NCBI RefSeq assembly: GCF_008124525.1
Contig: NZ_VNHJ01000003.1
Span: 310,001-374,000 of the forward strand
Reading direction: 5' to 3'
Source of the DNA: Oceanicella actignis
GTDB lineage: Bacteria; Pseudomonadota; Alphaproteobacteria; Rhodobacterales; Rhodobacteraceae
Length of the DNA: 64,000 nt
The position numbers were made by a program, and so were the translations under genes. Of the stretch, positions 26,685 to 36,762 are shown in pieces; the stretch's first letter is position 1; each line of letters opens with the position of its first letter. The notes below the pieces were generated by a model. That model searched no databases and was not told where the DNA came from. It saw only the letters and a list, made by a program, of their open reading frames with translations.

Positions 26685-27358
26685 GCTCTGCTCCGTGCGT
26701 CATGCCCCGGCCGATCCGCGGGCGGCCGAACAGATGTGCCCGTTCGGCGCGCGCGCCTCAAGCCCGCGCAAGGCGCAAGGGCGGCGCGCATCCGCCCGTC
26801 CGCCCTTGCGCCGCGCGATGGAACGACGGGACGGCGGCGCGATGCGGCGCCGGCGCGCCAGCAGGACGGGCGCAGGTCCGGGCGGGGCGGCGCGGGCGCC
26901 CGCAACGGGCGACGCGACGCCGCGCGGCGGGGGCCGTCGCGCCGCCGCGATCGCCGACGGCGCGGCGATCGCGTCGCGCCCGCTCGGCCAAGCTTCGAGG
27001 GGGAGCGTCGAACGACCCGCCGCGGCCGCGAGCCCCGCCCATGCGACGGGGCTTGCGATCACCCTAGCCGGACGCGCCCGCGCGCGGCGAGCGGAGGGCG
27101 CTGCGTGCGGCGCTGGCACGGCTTGCGATTCGCCCCATCTTACCGAGCCCGCGCGGCGCGTCAGGCGCGCCGTTGGCGGGATGTTCGGGCGCGACCCCGA
27201 GGGACGGCCGGACGGGGGCGCCGGCGCCTCGCCGCGTGGTCGCCCTTGCGCGCGGCCCGGCGCCCCGCCTTCCGGCTGGTGAAAGCCCGCCCCCTTGCGC
27301 GGCGCGGCGATCCGCGCGAAGTCTGGGCGCGGCGAAACCGCCGAGGAAACGGACCCGG
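26685..27358. other. Gene-free divergent spacer with two perfect hairpins
   Basis: 674 bp between the aldolase gene and tupB, without a credible gene. It holds a strong inverted repeat with 11-bp perfect arms GCGCAAGGGCG/CGCCCTTGCGC (26773-26783, 26801-26811; 17-nt loop) and a second with 10-bp arms CGCGATCGCC/GGCGATCGCG (26946-26955, 26964-26973; 8-nt loop). They could be transcript-stopping hairpins for upstream antisense transcription or regulator sites for tup. GAGGAAAC near 27343 is the likely tupB ribosome-binding site. Confidence 0.5.
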
Positions 27359-28066
27359 ATGCAGGAGTTCACGGACGCTTTCGGCGCGGCCTTCGCGCTG
27401 CTGGCCTCGGGCGATCCCGAGCTGGCCGAGATCGTCGGCCTGTCGCTGCGCGTCACGCTGACGGCGGTGGCCATCTCGTGCCTCGTCGGCATGCCGCTGG
27501 GCGCGCTCTTGGCCATTGCGCGCTTTCCCGGACGCGGGGCGGCGGCGGCGCTGCTCAACGCGCTGATGGGGCTGCCGCCGGTGGTGGTGGGGCTGGCGAC
27601 CTATCTGCTGCTGTCGCGCTCGGGGCCGCTGGGGGCGCTGGGGCTGCTCTACACCCCCGCGGCGATGATCATCGCCCAGACGATCCTGACGCTGCCGCTG
27701 GTGGCGGCGCTGACGCGCCAGACCATCGCCGACCTGCATGCCGAGCATGACGAAACGCTGCGCGCCCTGGGCGCCGGACGCTGGGCGACGGCGCTGACGC
27801 TGCTGCATGACGGGCGCTTCGCGCTGACCACGGCGGCGCTGGCCGGCTTCGGACGCGCGGCGGCCGAGGTCGGGGCGGTGATGATCGTGGGCGGCAACAT
27901 CGCGCATGCGACGCGGGTGATGACCACGGCCATCGCGCTCGAGACCGCGCGCGGCGAACTGGCGCTGGCGCTGGGGCTGGGGATGATCCTGCTGGGGATC
28001 TCGGCGGCGGTGAACCTGGCGGCCATGGCGCTGCGCGCGCGCGCCGAGCGGGCCGCCCATGTCTGA
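27359..28066 (+). CDS. tupB: Tungstate ABC transporter permease
   Basis: A 235-residue inner-membrane permease with about five hydrophobic helices and the permease-ATPase coupling loop (TLRALGAGRWATALTLLHDG, an EAA-like motif, then GFGRAAAEVGAVMIVGGNI). The sequence is typical of the TupB/WtpB group. Together with TupC and TupA next door it forms a complete importer for tungstate (possibly molybdate at lower affinity). The ATG MQEFTDA follows GAGGAAAC; upstream in-frame ATG lies in Arg-rich shadow sequence. The stop overlaps the tupC start by eight bases. Confidence 0.9.
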   Translation: MQEFTDAFGAAFALLASGDPELAEIVGLSLRVTLTAVAISCLVGMPLGALLAIARFPGRGAAAALLNALMGLPPVVVGLATYLLLSRSGPLGALGLLYTPAAMIIAQTILTLPLVAALTRQTIADLHAEHDETLRALGAGRWATALTLLHDGRFALTTAALAGFGRAAAEVGAVMIVGGNIAHATRVMTTAIALETARGELALALGLGMILLGISAAVNLAAMALRARAERAAHV

Positions 28067-28898
28067 GCCCGCGTCCAGGCCCGCGGCCGAGCAAGCGGCC
28101 GCCCCGCTGTCCGGCCCCGCCTGCGGGCGCCCCGCCGGCGCCCGCGCCGCCGACCGGCCCGCCGAGCCGACCCGCGCCGCAGCCGCGCGCGACCCCTGGC
28201 CGGTGCGCCTCGATCGCGTCAGCGTGCGGCGCGGCGGACGCGCGGCGGTCGATGCGCTGACGCTGCGGCTCGATCCGGGCGGCGTGCTGGCGCTGATGGG
28301 GCCGAACGGGGCGGGCAAGAGCCTGACGCTGCGCCTTCTGGCCGGCCTCATCGCACCGGACGAGGGCGCGGCGACATGGGCCGGACGTCCCACGCCCCCG
28401 CGCGGGGCGGTGGGGGTGGTGTTCCAGCGCCCGGCGCTGCTGCGCCGCTCGACGCTGGGCAACGTGACCCATGCGCTGGCGCTGGCGGGCGCGCCGCGCC
28501 GCGCAAGGCGCGCCCGGGCCATGGCGCTGCTGGCGCAGGCGGGTCTGACGCATCGCGCCGACGCCCCCGCCCGCGCGCTGTCGGGCGGCGAGCAGCAGCG
28601 CCTGGCGCTGGCGCGCGCGCTGGCCTGCGCGCCGGCGCTGCTCCTGCTGGACGAGCCGACGGCCAATCTGGACCCGCGCGCGACCGCCCAGGTCGAGGCG
28701 CTGCTCCGCGAGGTCTGCGCCCAGGGGGTCACGGCGCTCGTGGTCACGCATGACGCCGGCCAGGCCCGGCGCGTTGCCGACGAGGTCGCGTTCCTGCATA
28801 ACGGACGCCTGACCGAACGCACCCCCGCGCGCGAATTCTTCGCCCGCCCCGCCTCGCCCGAGGGGCGGGCCTATCTGGAAGGCAGGCTCTTGCTGTGA
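28059..28898 (+). CDS. tupC: Tungstate ABC transporter ATP-binding protein
   Basis: A 279-residue ABC ATPase. Walker A is GPNGAGKSLTLRLL, the Q loop VVFQRPAL, signature LSGGEQQRLALARAL, Walker B LLLLDEPTANLD and the H loop VTHD. It has an unusual Ala/Pro-rich N-terminal extension of about 48 residues before the ATPase core (VRLDRVSVRRGG), possibly a mis-chosen start, but no better start is visible and the ATG overlaps tupB. Ends at GTGA, sharing bases with the tupA start. Confidence 0.9.
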   Translation: MSEPASRPAAEQAAAPLSGPACGRPAGARAADRPAEPTRAAAARDPWPVRLDRVSVRRGGRAAVDALTLRLDPGGVLALMGPNGAGKSLTLRLLAGLIAPDEGAATWAGRPTPPRGAVGVVFQRPALLRRSTLGNVTHALALAGAPRRARRARAMALLAQAGLTHRADAPARALSGGEQQRLALARALACAPALLLLDEPTANLDPRATAQVEALLREVCAQGVTALVVTHDAGQARRVADEVAFLHNGRLTERTPAREFFARPASPEGRAYLEGRLLL

Positions 28899-29749
28899 AC
28901 GCCCGCACCCCGACCCTTCGCGCCGCCCTGCTCGGGGCGCTGGCGGCCATGGCCGCGGCTCTGCCCGGCGCCGCGGCCGCCGCCGAGCAGGACGAGATCA
29001 TCGTGCAATCGACGACCTCGACCGCCAATTCGGGCTTCTTCGATCAGGTCCTGCCGCAGTTCGAGGCCCGCACCGGGATCAAGGTCAAGGTCGTGGCCGT
29101 GGGCACCGGGCAGGCGCTGCGCAACGCGGCCAATTGCGACGGCGACGTGGTGCTGGTTCATGCGCCCAGGGCCGAGGCGGATTTCGTCGCCAAGGGTCTT
29201 GGCGTGCGGCGCCATCCGCTCATGAGCAACGACTTCGTCATCGTCGGGCCGGCCGCCGACCCCGCGGGCATCGCCGGCATGCGCGACGCGGCCGCCGCCA
29301 TGGCCCGCATCGCGGCCGCCGGCGCGCCCTTCGCCTCGCGCGGGGACGACAGCGGCACGCACAAGGCCGAGCGTCGGCTCTGGCGCGCGGCCGGGCTCGA
29401 CCCCGACCCGGCGACCGACCGCTGGCTGCGCGAGCTGGGGGCGGGCATGGGCGCGACGCTCAACGCCGCCGCGGGCATGGGCGCCTATGCGCTGACCGAC
29501 CGCGCCACATGGCTGGCCTTCGCCAACAAGGCCGATCTGCGGATCATGGTCGAGGGCGACCCGCGGCTGCTCAACCATTACGGCGTCATCCTGGTCAATC
29601 CCGCCCGCTGCCCGAACGTGAACGCCAAGGCCGGACAGGCCTTCATCGACTGGCTGCTGTCGGCCGAGGGGCGCGCGGCCATCGCCGGCGCGCGCGTGCA
29701 TGGCGCGCAGCTGTTCCGCCCCGCCGAGCCGCAGGAGAAAACCCGATGA
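28895..29749 (+). CDS. tupA: Tungstate-binding periplasmic protein
   Basis: A 284-residue solute-binding protein with a Sec signal peptide (residues 1-30) and the TupA ligand loop [18 protein letters not shown]. Further typical blocks are [31 protein letters not shown] and [14 protein letters not shown]. The protein would capture tungstate in the periplasm. Starts with GTG overlapping the tupC stop. Gene order is B-C-A. Confidence 0.92.
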   Translation: MNARTPTLRAALLGALAAMAAALPGAAAAAEQDEIIVQSTTSTANSGFFDQVLPQFEARTGIKVKVVAVGTGQALRNAANCDGDVVLVHAPRAEADFVAKGLGVRRHPLMSNDFVIVGPAADPAGIAGMRDAAAAMARIAAAGAPFASRGDDSGTHKAERRLWRAAGLDPDPATDRWLRELGAGMGATLNAAAGMGAYALTDRATWLAFANKADLRIMVEGDPRLLNHYGVILVNPARCPNVNAKAGQAFIDWLLSAEGRAAIAGARVHGAQLFRPAEPQEKTR

Positions 29750-29759
29750 GGAACCCCGC

Positions 29760-30200
29760 ATGACCCCCCGCGTTCTGGTGCTCAACGGCCCGAACCTGAA
29801 CCTTCTGGGCCGCCGCCGACCCGAGATCTACGGCGCGCAGACCCTGGCCGACATCGAGGCCGCCTGCCGCGAGCGCGCCCAGGCGCTGGGTCTTGCGCTC
29901 GACTTCGCCCAGTCGAACGCCGAGCACGAGCTGATCGACCGCATCCACGCCGCGCGCGAGACGGCGCAGGCCATCGTCATCAACCCCGCGGCCTACACCC
30001 ACACCTCGATCGCCATCCTCGACGCGCTCGAGACCTTCGAGGGCCCGGTCGTCGAGGTGCACCTGTCCAACATCCACAAGCGCGAGCCGTTCCGCCACCG
30101 CTCCTACGTCTCGCTGCGCGCGGATGCGGTGATCGCGGGATGCGGCGCGCAGGGCTACGAGCTGGCGCTCGAGCGCGTCGCCGCGCTGTTGCGCGGCTGA
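29760..30200 (+). CDS. aroQ: Type II 3-dehydroquinate dehydratase
   Basis: Third enzyme of the shikimate pathway. The 146-residue protein shows all family blocks: [17 protein letters not shown] with the catalytic Arg/Tyr loop, [22 protein letters not shown] and [16 protein letters not shown] with the catalytic His. ATG lies ten bases after the tupA stop, so it is probably transcribed with the tup genes though unrelated in function. No oddity. Confidence 0.96.
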   Translation: MTPRVLVLNGPNLNLLGRRRPEIYGAQTLADIEAACRERAQALGLALDFAQSNAEHELIDRIHAARETAQAIVINPAAYTHTSIAILDALETFEGPVVEVHLSNIHKREPFRHRSYVSLRADAVIAGCGAQGYELALERVAALLRG

Positions 30201-30372
30201 TCCGGCGGGCTTGACAGCGGCGGTGCGGGCGCGCCCTGATCGGAGCCGGGCCGCGCGCGGCGCCGGACGCAGCCCCGGCCTCGGCCCCCGCGCCGGCCCC
30301 GCTCGCGGCCCGATCGCCGCCCGGCCCCCAGCGCCGCGCCCGGCGCCCGTCCAGACCGCACCGGAGCCCGCC

Positions 30373-31854
30373 ATGCCCGCCGCCCCGCCCACCGCCCCGC
30401 CCGACCGCGCCGCCCCGCCAGAACCGCCCGCCCGGCGCCGCCCGGCGCCCCGCCCGCCCGGCATCCGCCGCCGCGGCGCCGCCGCCGCGCTGCGCGCCGC
30501 GGCCGCCGCCCTCGCCGCGCTGCCCGCCCTGGCCGCGACCGGGGCCGAGCTGCGCGTGCCCGCCGGCCCCCAGGCCGAGGAGCGCTTGCAGGCGGCGCTC
30601 GAGGCGGCGCGGCCCGGCGACGTGGTCATGCTCGAGGCCGGGCGCTATGCGCTCGGGCGGGGCCTGTCGCTGGGCGCCGACGGCGCGACGCTGGAAGGCG
30701 CGGGGGCCGGGGCCACCATCCTGTCCTTCGAGGGCCGGGAGGCGGGCGAGGCGGGGCTGCTGGTGAGCGGCGACGACGCGATCCTGCGCGGCTTCGCCAT
30801 CGAGGACGCCGCGCCCGCCGCCCTGAGGGTGCGCGGCGCGAACGGCGTCGCGCTCATCGGCATCCGCGTCGCGCGCGGCGCGGGCGGCGCGCCGGCCGAC
30901 GGGATCGTGCTCGAGCGTGCCGGCAACGCGCTCATCGACGGCGTCGCGGTCGAAGGGCCGTGGCGTGCGGGCGTCCGCATCGATCGCGCGCGCAACGTTC
31001 TGCTGCGCGGCAGCCGCATCCGTGGCGCGCAGACGGGGGTTGCGCTGCTCGATTCGAGCGCGGTGGACGTGGTCGACAACGCGCTGTCGGAAAACCGGAT
31101 CGGCATCGCGATCGCCGCGCGCCCCGACGCCGCCGGACCGCAAGGCGCCGGGTCGGAAACGGCCGCGGGGGACGGCGAGGAACCCGACGGCGCCGCGTCG
31201 GAGGGGGCCGGGGATGCGGGACCGCGGGCGGGGCGCACGCGCGTGCTGCGCAACCGCATCCGCGCTTCCGGCGCGGCCGGGCGCCCCGCCTCGGCCGCCG
31301 ATCCGACCCTCGCCCCGACGCCGGCCGGCGCCGGGCTGGCGGTTCTGGGCGGCGTGCGCGACGTCGAGATCTTCGAGAACGACTTTGCCGAGAACCGGGG
31401 CGCCAACGTCCTGATCCTGGCCCATCCCGAAGCCGACGATTCGGCCGCCGCGGCCTTCCCCACGCGGGTGCATGTGCATCATAACGCGTTCGCGCCCGCG
31501 GGGACCCCGCGCGTCGAAGAGGGCTCGCTCGCCGCCCTGCTGATCGAGGCGCTGGGCGCGCCGCTGCCGGACGTGACCTGGGACGGAGCCATGCCGCGCT
31601 GGAGCTATTTCCTGCTGGGCCAGGACGCCGAGGACAGGATCTCGGTGCATGACAACGCCCATGCGCCGGGCGCGCGAGGCTTTGGAAACGCGCATCTGAT
31701 GATGCGCCGCCTTGCGCCGTGGCTGCACCGGCCCGATTTCGGCACGGCGCAGCTCGCCCCCGGCCTTGCGCCGCTTCCGGCGGCGCGCGTGATCGTGCGC
31801 GGCCAAGACGTCGCGGCGCAAGCGCCGTCGGCGGAACCGGCCGCCGCGCGCTAG
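30373..31854 (+). CDS. Parallel beta-helix repeat protein, exported
   Basis: A 493-residue protein built on right-handed parallel beta-helix coils (NosD/pectate-lyase-like), seen as repeated patterns such as GVALIGIRVARG, NALIDGVAVEG, NVLLRGSRIRG, AVDVVDNALSENRIGIAI and DVEIFENDFAENRG. The N-terminal 55 residues are Arg/Pro-rich, followed by a hydrophobic stretch (LRAAAAALAALPALAA) that may be a signal peptide; the true start could be later than the ATG given. A low-complexity insert lies around residues 260-290. Function unknown; such folds bind or cut polysaccharides or act as surface proteins. Confidence 0.72.
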   Translation: MPAAPPTAPPDRAAPPEPPARRRPAPRPPGIRRRGAAAALRAAAAALAALPALAATGAELRVPAGPQAEERLQAALEAARPGDVVMLEAGRYALGRGLSLGADGATLEGAGAGATILSFEGREAGEAGLLVSGDDAILRGFAIEDAAPAALRVRGANGVALIGIRVARGAGGAPADGIVLERAGNALIDGVAVEGPWRAGVRIDRARNVLLRGSRIRGAQTGVALLDSSAVDVVDNALSENRIGIAIAARPDAAGPQGAGSETAAGDGEEPDGAASEGAGDAGPRAGRTRVLRNRIRASGAAGRPASAADPTLAPTPAGAGLAVLGGVRDVEIFENDFAENRGANVLILAHPEADDSAAAAFPTRVHVHHNAFAPAGTPRVEEGSLAALLIEALGAPLPDVTWDGAMPRWSYFLLGQDAEDRISVHDNAHAPGARGFGNAHLMMRRLAPWLHRPDFGTAQLAPGLAPLPAARVIVRGQDVAAQAPSAEPAAAR

Positions 31855-31982
31855 CGGGCGCAGGCGCCCCCGGCCGCGCAGGCGGCGCGGGGCGGGCGCT
31901 CGGCCCCTTGCGGCGCCTTTGCCGCCCGCGCGGCATGGGGCGGATCGGGCGGCGTGCGCGCCGGGCCCGGACCGCGGCGCGG

Positions 31983-32030
31983 GCGCGAGGGGCGCGCGGC
32001 GGCCGGCCCGGGCGCCCGCGCCCCTCGCGC
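31983..32030. terminator. Long perfect inverted repeat, shared terminator
   Basis: 14-bp perfect arms (31983-31996 and 32017-32030) with a 20-nt GC-rich loop, between the convergent beta-helix and EamA genes. Very stable; likely a bidirectional terminator or transcription barrier. Confidence 0.6.
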
Positions 32031-32034
32031 GCGG

Positions 32035-32943
32035 TCAGCCGAACTCGACCATCGCCGCGCCCAGAGCGATCAGCGCCATCAGCCCGGCGCGCGCAGGGCC
32101 CACGCGCTCGCCCAGGAACAGCCAGCCGATGAGCGCGGCGAACAGCGTCGAGGTCTCGCGCAGCGCCGCCGCCTCGCCCACCTTGTCCAGCCGCGTGGCC
32201 AGCATCACCGCGCCGAAGCTGACATAGGCGATCGCCGCCCCCGCCAGCGCGCGCAGCGCCAGCTGCCCCGGCGCCGGCGGCGGCCAGGCGCCCCGGCGCA
32301 TCCGCCACAGCGCCAGCGCGGGAAACGCCCAGCCGTCGATGACGAAGAACCACGCCAGAAAGGTGAACGGATCTTCGGCCAGCCGCACGCCCCAGGCGTC
32401 ATAGGTCGTGTAGGCCGCGATCATCAGCCCCGTCAGCGCCGCCAGCGCCAGCGCCGGCGCCATGCTGGCGCGCGCCGCCGCATCCGCCCGGCGCAGATTG
32501 AGCGCCGCCAGCGCCATGATCGCGCCCGACAGCACCGCCGCGCCGGCCCATTGCCCGGGGCGCAGGGACTCGTGAAACACGACCCCCGCCAGCGCCGCCG
32601 TCGCCAACGGCCCGACGCCGCGCGCCACCGGATAGACCACCGTGTAGGCGCCGCGCGCATAGGCCATGGCCTGGAACAGCTTGTAGACGGTGTGGATGAG
32701 CCACGCGCCGCCCAGCGCCGCCCACAGGCCGGGCGTGGGCCGGGGAACCAGCCACAGCGCCGCCGGCAGCGCCATGAGCATGTAGCAAAGGTCGATCGCG
32801 CCGCGCGTCAGCCAGGGATCGTGCCGCCCCTTCTGCAGCGCGCCGAAGGCGGCATGCGCCAGCGCCGACAGCAGCGCCAGCCCCAGCGCCGCCTGCGCGC
32901 CGGCCTCGGTTCCCTCGATGGCGCGGATCCACTCGGCCGGCAT
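32035..32943 (-). CDS. EamA/DMT superfamily transporter
   Basis: A 302-residue inner-membrane protein with about ten hydrophobic helices in two EamA repeats (for example QAALGLALLSALAHAAFGAL and, in the second half, ALALAALTGLMIAAYTTYD). Likely exports or exchanges a small metabolite; substrate unknown. Last gene of the dapF-mtaB-ftsY run, ten bases after the ftsY stop, an order common in Rhodobacterales. Its stop adjoins the 14-bp-arm hairpin. Confidence 0.86.
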   Translation of the reverse strand: MPAEWIRAIEGTEAGAQAALGLALLSALAHAAFGALQKGRHDPWLTRGAIDLCYMLMALPAALWLVPRPTPGLWAALGGAWLIHTVYKLFQAMAYARGAYTVVYPVARGVGPLATAALAGVVFHESLRPGQWAGAAVLSGAIMALAALNLRRADAAARASMAPALALAALTGLMIAAYTTYDAWGVRLAEDPFTFLAWFFVIDGWAFPALALWRMRRGAWPPPAPGQLALRALAGAAIAYVSFGAVMLATRLDKVGEAAALRETSTLFAALIGWLFLGERVGPARAGLMALIALGAAMVEFG

Positions 32944-32953
32944 GGGGACGGCG

Positions 32954-34045
32954 TCACTCCGCTCCGGTCAGGGCGCGGGCGAACTCGTCGGGATCGAAGG
33001 GCTGAAGATCGTCGATCCCCTCGCCCACCCCGATCGCATGAATCGGCAGCCCGAAGCGGTCGGCCAGCGCCACCAGAACGCCGCCGCGCGCCGTGCCGTC
33101 GAGCTTGGTCATCACCAGGCCGGTGACCTTGCCCACCTCGCGGAAGATCTCGACCTGGGTCAGCGCGTTCTGCCCCGTCGTCGCGTCCAGCACCAGCAGG
33201 GAATCGTGGGGCGCGTCGGGGTCCCTCTTGCGCAGCACGCGCACGATCTTCTCGAGCTCGGCCATCAGGTCGGCGCGGTTCTGCAGCCGCCCGGCGGTGT
33301 CGATCATCAAGAGGTCCACGCCCTCGGCCTGGGCGCGGGCCAGCGCGTCGAAGGCCAGCGAGGCGGGGTCCGAGCCCTCGGGCGCGGTCAGCACCGGCAC
33401 GCCCGCGCGCTCGCCCCAGATCTGGAGCTGCTCGACCGCGGCGGCGCGGAAGGTGTCGCCCGCCGCGATCATCACCGACTTGCCCGCCTGGCGGAACTGG
33501 CTGGCCAGCTTGCCGATGGTGGTGGTCTTGCCCGAGCCGTTGACCCCCACCACGAGGATCACCTGCGGCCGCGCCCCCGTCAGGCGCAGCGGACGCGCGA
33601 CGGGTTCGAGCACGCGGGCGATCTCGTCCGCCAGAAGGCGCTTGATCTCGGAGGCGGTCAGGCGCTTGCCGTAGCGGCCCTCGGCCATGCGCGCGACGAT
33701 CCGCGCCGAGGTCTCGACGCCCATGTCCGAGGCGATCAGCAGCTCTTCGAGCTGCTCGAGCATCTCGTCGTCGAGCGCGCGGCGCGGCTCGGCGGCGCGG
33801 CCCAGCAGCCGGCCCAGAACGCCCGCCCCGCGCGCGCTCGCGCCGGCCTCGGCCGCGGGCGCGGCGGGGGGGCTGTCGGGCGCTGTCCGGGATGCGGCGT
33901 CGGGCGCGGTCCGGGATGCGGCGTCGGGGGCGGTCCCGGCTTCGGCTTCGGGGGCGGCGCCCTCCTCGACGATCGCCTCCAGCCCCTGCTCGATCCGGGA
34001 CGACGACTTGAACAGGCGCGACTTGAGCTTGTTGAAGAAGGACAT
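32954..34045 (-). CDS. ftsY: Signal recognition particle receptor
   Basis: SRP-docking GTPase that targets nascent membrane proteins. The 363-residue protein has the NG domain with GVNGSGKTTTIGKLA (G1), AGDTFRAAA, DTAGRLQN (G3) and TKLDGTARGG (G4). The A domain is short and carries a repeated AAPDAASRT segment near residues 38-60. ATG MSFFNKL. Cytoplasmic and membrane-associated. Confidence 0.96.
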   Translation of the reverse strand: MSFFNKLKSRLFKSSSRIEQGLEAIVEEGAAPEAEAGTAPDAASRTAPDAASRTAPDSPPAAPAAEAGASARGAGVLGRLLGRAAEPRRALDDEMLEQLEELLIASDMGVETSARIVARMAEGRYGKRLTASEIKRLLADEIARVLEPVARPLRLTGARPQVILVVGVNGSGKTTTIGKLASQFRQAGKSVMIAAGDTFRAAAVEQLQIWGERAGVPVLTAPEGSDPASLAFDALARAQAEGVDLLMIDTAGRLQNRADLMAELEKIVRVLRKRDPDAPHDSLLVLDATTGQNALTQVEIFREVGKVTGLVMTKLDGTARGGVLVALADRFGLPIHAIGVGEGIDDLQPFDPDEFARALTGAE

Positions 34046-34152
34046 GGGGTCTCCGATCTGCGGTCCGTGGATCCGCGGCCGGCGCCGGCGGCGCGCGATT
34101 TCACATAACCCGCCCCCCGCGCCAAGAAAAGGGCGCGCCCGGCCCGCCCCGC

Positions 34153-35502
34153 TCAGGCTGCCAAAAGGCGCCCGTCGCGCACGCCGACGATGCGCGCCTC
34201 GACCACGGCGCCGACGGGGCGATCCTCGGGGAACAGGATCTCGGCGAAGCTTTCGCCGCGCCCGATGCGGGGCGATTCGACCAGCGCCCGGTGCGCGCGC
34301 CCAACCTGCGCCGCCAGCCAGGCGTCGCGCGCCGCCTCGCCCTTGGCGCGCAGGCGCGCGGCGCGCTCCTTGACCACGGCGCGCGGCAGCTGGGGCATGC
34401 GCGCCGCCGGCGTGCCCTTGCGCGGGCTGAAGGGAAAGACATGCAGCCAGGTCAGCCCGCACTCGTCCACGAGGCGCAGCGAGTTCTCGAACATCGCCTC
34501 GGTTTCGGTCGGGAAGCCCGCGATCAGATCCGCGCCGAAGACGATGTCGGGGCGCGCGCGCCGCAGCGTCTGGCAAAAGCGGATGGCGTCCTCGCGCAGG
34601 TGGCGGCGCTTCATGCGCTTGAGGATCATGTCGTCGCCCGCCTGCAGGCTCAGATGCAGATGCGGCATGAAGCGCGGCTCAGAAGCGGCGGCCTCGATCA
34701 GGGCCGGGTCGGCCTCGACCGAGTCGATGGACGAGATGCGCAGCCGCGGCAGGTCGGGCACGAGGCGCAGGATGCGCTGCACCAGCTCGCCCAGCAGCGG
34801 GCGGCCGGGCAGATCGGCGCCCCAGCCGGTCATGTCGACGCCCGTCAGCACCACCTCGTTGTAGCCCTGATCGACCAGGCGGCGGATCTGCTCGACCACC
34901 TGCCCCGCCGGCGCCGAGCGCGAATTGCCGCGCCCATAGGGGATGATGCAGAAGGTGCAGCGGTGGTCGCAGCCGTTCTGGATCTGGACATAGGCGCGCG
35001 CGCGCGTGCCGAAGCCGTCGATCAGGTGGCCGGCGGTCTCGGTCACGGACATGATGTCCTCGACCAGGATCTTTTCCTCGGGCGGCGCGAAATCCGGCGC
35101 GCTCAGCCGCGACCAGGCGGCGGGGGCCATCTTCTCGGCGTTGCCCAGCACCAGGTCCACCTCGGGCATGGAGGCGAAGGTCTGCGGCTCGGTCTGCGCC
35201 GCGCAGCCGGTGACGACGATCCGCGCGCCGGGATTCTCGCGCCGCAGCTTGCGGATGCGCTGGCGGGCCTGGCGCACGGCTTCGGCGGTGACGGCGCAGG
35301 TGTTGACCACCACCGCGTCGTGCAGCCCGGCCTCGGCGGCCAGCTTCTTCATCGCCTCGGTCTCGTAGGCGTTGAGGCGGCAGCCGAAGGTCTCGAACAC
35401 CGGGGCCGCGGAAGGGGCGGGCGGGCGCGCGCCGCCTTCGGCCGCGGACGGGGCGGCGAGCGGATCCGCGCCCGAGCGCGGCGCGGGGCGCGGGGCGCTC
35501 AT
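34153..35502 (-). CDS. mtaB: tRNA t6A37 methylthiotransferase
   Basis: Adds a methylthio group to t6A37 of ANN-decoding tRNAs. The 449-residue protein has the UPF0004 domain ([28 protein letters not shown]) with its cluster cysteines, a radical-SAM core with [18 protein letters not shown] (CxxxCxxC), and a weak TRAM-like end. The first 40 residues are a low-complexity leader. ATG overlaps the dapF stop (ATGA), giving a dapF-mtaB operon. Confidence 0.94.
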   Translation of the reverse strand: MSAPRPAPRSGADPLAAPSAAEGGARPPAPSAAPVFETFGCRLNAYETEAMKKLAAEAGLHDAVVVNTCAVTAEAVRQARQRIRKLRRENPGARIVVTGCAAQTEPQTFASMPEVDLVLGNAEKMAPAAWSRLSAPDFAPPEEKILVEDIMSVTETAGHLIDGFGTRARAYVQIQNGCDHRCTFCIIPYGRGNSRSAPAGQVVEQIRRLVDQGYNEVVLTGVDMTGWGADLPGRPLLGELVQRILRLVPDLPRLRISSIDSVEADPALIEAAASEPRFMPHLHLSLQAGDDMILKRMKRRHLREDAIRFCQTLRRARPDIVFGADLIAGFPTETEAMFENSLRLVDECGLTWLHVFPFSPRKGTPAARMPQLPRAVVKERAARLRAKGEAARDAWLAAQVGRAHRALVESPRIGRGESFAEILFPEDRPVGAVVEARIVGVRDGRLLAA

Positions 35503-36437
35503 GCCGCGCCCCCGGCGCCGGAAGGCGCCCCGGCCCCAAGCGCGCCGGAAGGCGCCTCGGCCCCAATCGCGCCGGCGGGCGCCCCGGCCCCAAGCGCGCC
35601 GGCCAGGAATTCCGGGCTCAGCCGCCCCTCGAACACCAGCGCGGCGGGGCCGGCCATGACCACGCCCTCGTCGCGCCAGTCGATCTGCAGCGCGCCGCCG
35701 TCCAGCAGCACCTCGACCCGGCGGCCGCTCAGCCCGCGCCGCGCCGCCGCCACCGCCGCCGCGCAGGCGCCCGACCCGCAGGCCAGCGTCACGCCCGCCC
35801 CGCGCTCCCACACGCGCATGCGGATGCGGCCGGGCGAAAGGACCTGGACGAACTCGACATTCGTGCGTTCGGGAAACAGCGGGTGGCGCTCGACGGCGGG
35901 GCCGAGACGCTCGAGCGCGACCGCCTCGGCGTCGTCGACGAAGAAGACGCAATGCGGGTTGCCCATGCCCACGGCCGAGGGCGCGCCCTCGATGGGCAGC
36001 GCGTCGATGTCGGCCGGCCGCGCCAGCGGGATCGCGGTCCAGTCGAGCACGGGCGCGCCCATGTCGACCTCGATCAGCCCGTCGGGACGGCGGCGGCAGG
36101 CCAGCGGCCCGCGCTCCGAGCGCAGGATCAGCGCATCGGCGCCGCTTTCCTCCATCAGCAGCCGCGCGACGCAGCGCGTGGCGTTGCCGCACGCGCCCGC
36201 CACCCCGCCGTCGGGGTTCCAGAAGACGACGCGCGCCGCCTCGTCCGGGCGGTCGGGGTCCAGGATCTCGGCCAGCTGGTCGAAGCCCACGCCGAAATGC
36301 CGGTCGCCCAGCGCGCGCGCAAGCGCCGGCGTCACGCGCGGGGCGCCCGCGCGCGCGTCGATCACCACGAAGTCGTTGCCCAGCCCGTGCATCTTGCGGA
36401 ACGGGACGGGGCGAAGGTCGAGCCCTGGCTTCATCAT
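35499..36437 (-). CDS. dapF: Diaminopimelate epimerase
   Basis: Converts LL- to meso-diaminopimelate for lysine and peptidoglycan. The 312-residue protein has both catalytic cysteines: GACGNATRC and [11 protein letters not shown], and starts near the family signature [13 protein letters not shown]. It carries an extra C-terminal tail of three nine-residue repeats ([27 protein letters not shown]), encoded by a 27-bp tandem repeat. No ribosome-binding site is visible; a TATATG -10-like box (36450-36445) sits so close that the transcript could start at the ATG. Two adjacent ATG codons make the exact start uncertain by three bases. Confidence 0.94.
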   Translation of the reverse strand: MMKPGLDLRPVPFRKMHGLGNDFVVIDARAGAPRVTPALARALGDRHFGVGFDQLAEILDPDRPDEAARVVFWNPDGGVAGACGNATRCVARLLMEESGADALILRSERGPLACRRRPDGLIEVDMGAPVLDWTAIPLARPADIDALPIEGAPSAVGMGNPHCVFFVDDAEAVALERLGPAVERHPLFPERTNVEFVQVLSPGRIRMRVWERGAGVTLACGSGACAAAVAAARRGLSGRRVEVLLDGGALQIDWRDEGVVMAGPAALVFEGRLSPEFLAGALGAGAPAGAIGAEAPSGALGAGAPSGAGGAA

Positions 36438-36762
36438 GGCCGAGCATATACAACCGCGCGCCCGCCGGCGCCAGCGCCGCCGACGCATGGCCGACATGCG
36501 CGCGGCTCGGACGCCCCCGCACCGCGCGGGCGTTGGCGCGCCGGGCGCGGCGCGACGGCTTCCGCCCCCCCGCGCCCCCCGCGCCCCCGCGCGCGCCTCG
36601 CGCCGCCGCGGGATCGGCCCGGAACCATGCGCCCGACCGCCGCCCCCGGCCCGTCGGCAAGCTTGCGACGACCTTGGGGCGCGGCGCGCATCGCCCTCTC
36701 GCGCGGCGCGGCGAAGGCGGATAGAAAGGCGCCTGTCCGCGCTCAAGACCGGAGGATCGCCC
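36438..36762. other. Gene-free divergent spacer dapF / PLP decarboxylase
   Basis: 325 bp with no gene signal. Near the left end is the possible dapF -10 box; at the right end GGAGG (36751-36755) is the ribosome-binding site for the decarboxylase. A C-rich run (36565-36590) and GCAAGCTTGC palindrome (36656-36665) are present. Confidence 0.5.

Noticed and set aside
30211-30240. TTGACA promoter upstream of the beta-helix gene
   Set aside because: The -35 is perfect but the sequence 16-18 bp downstream (CCCTGA/CCTGAT) is a poor -10 box.
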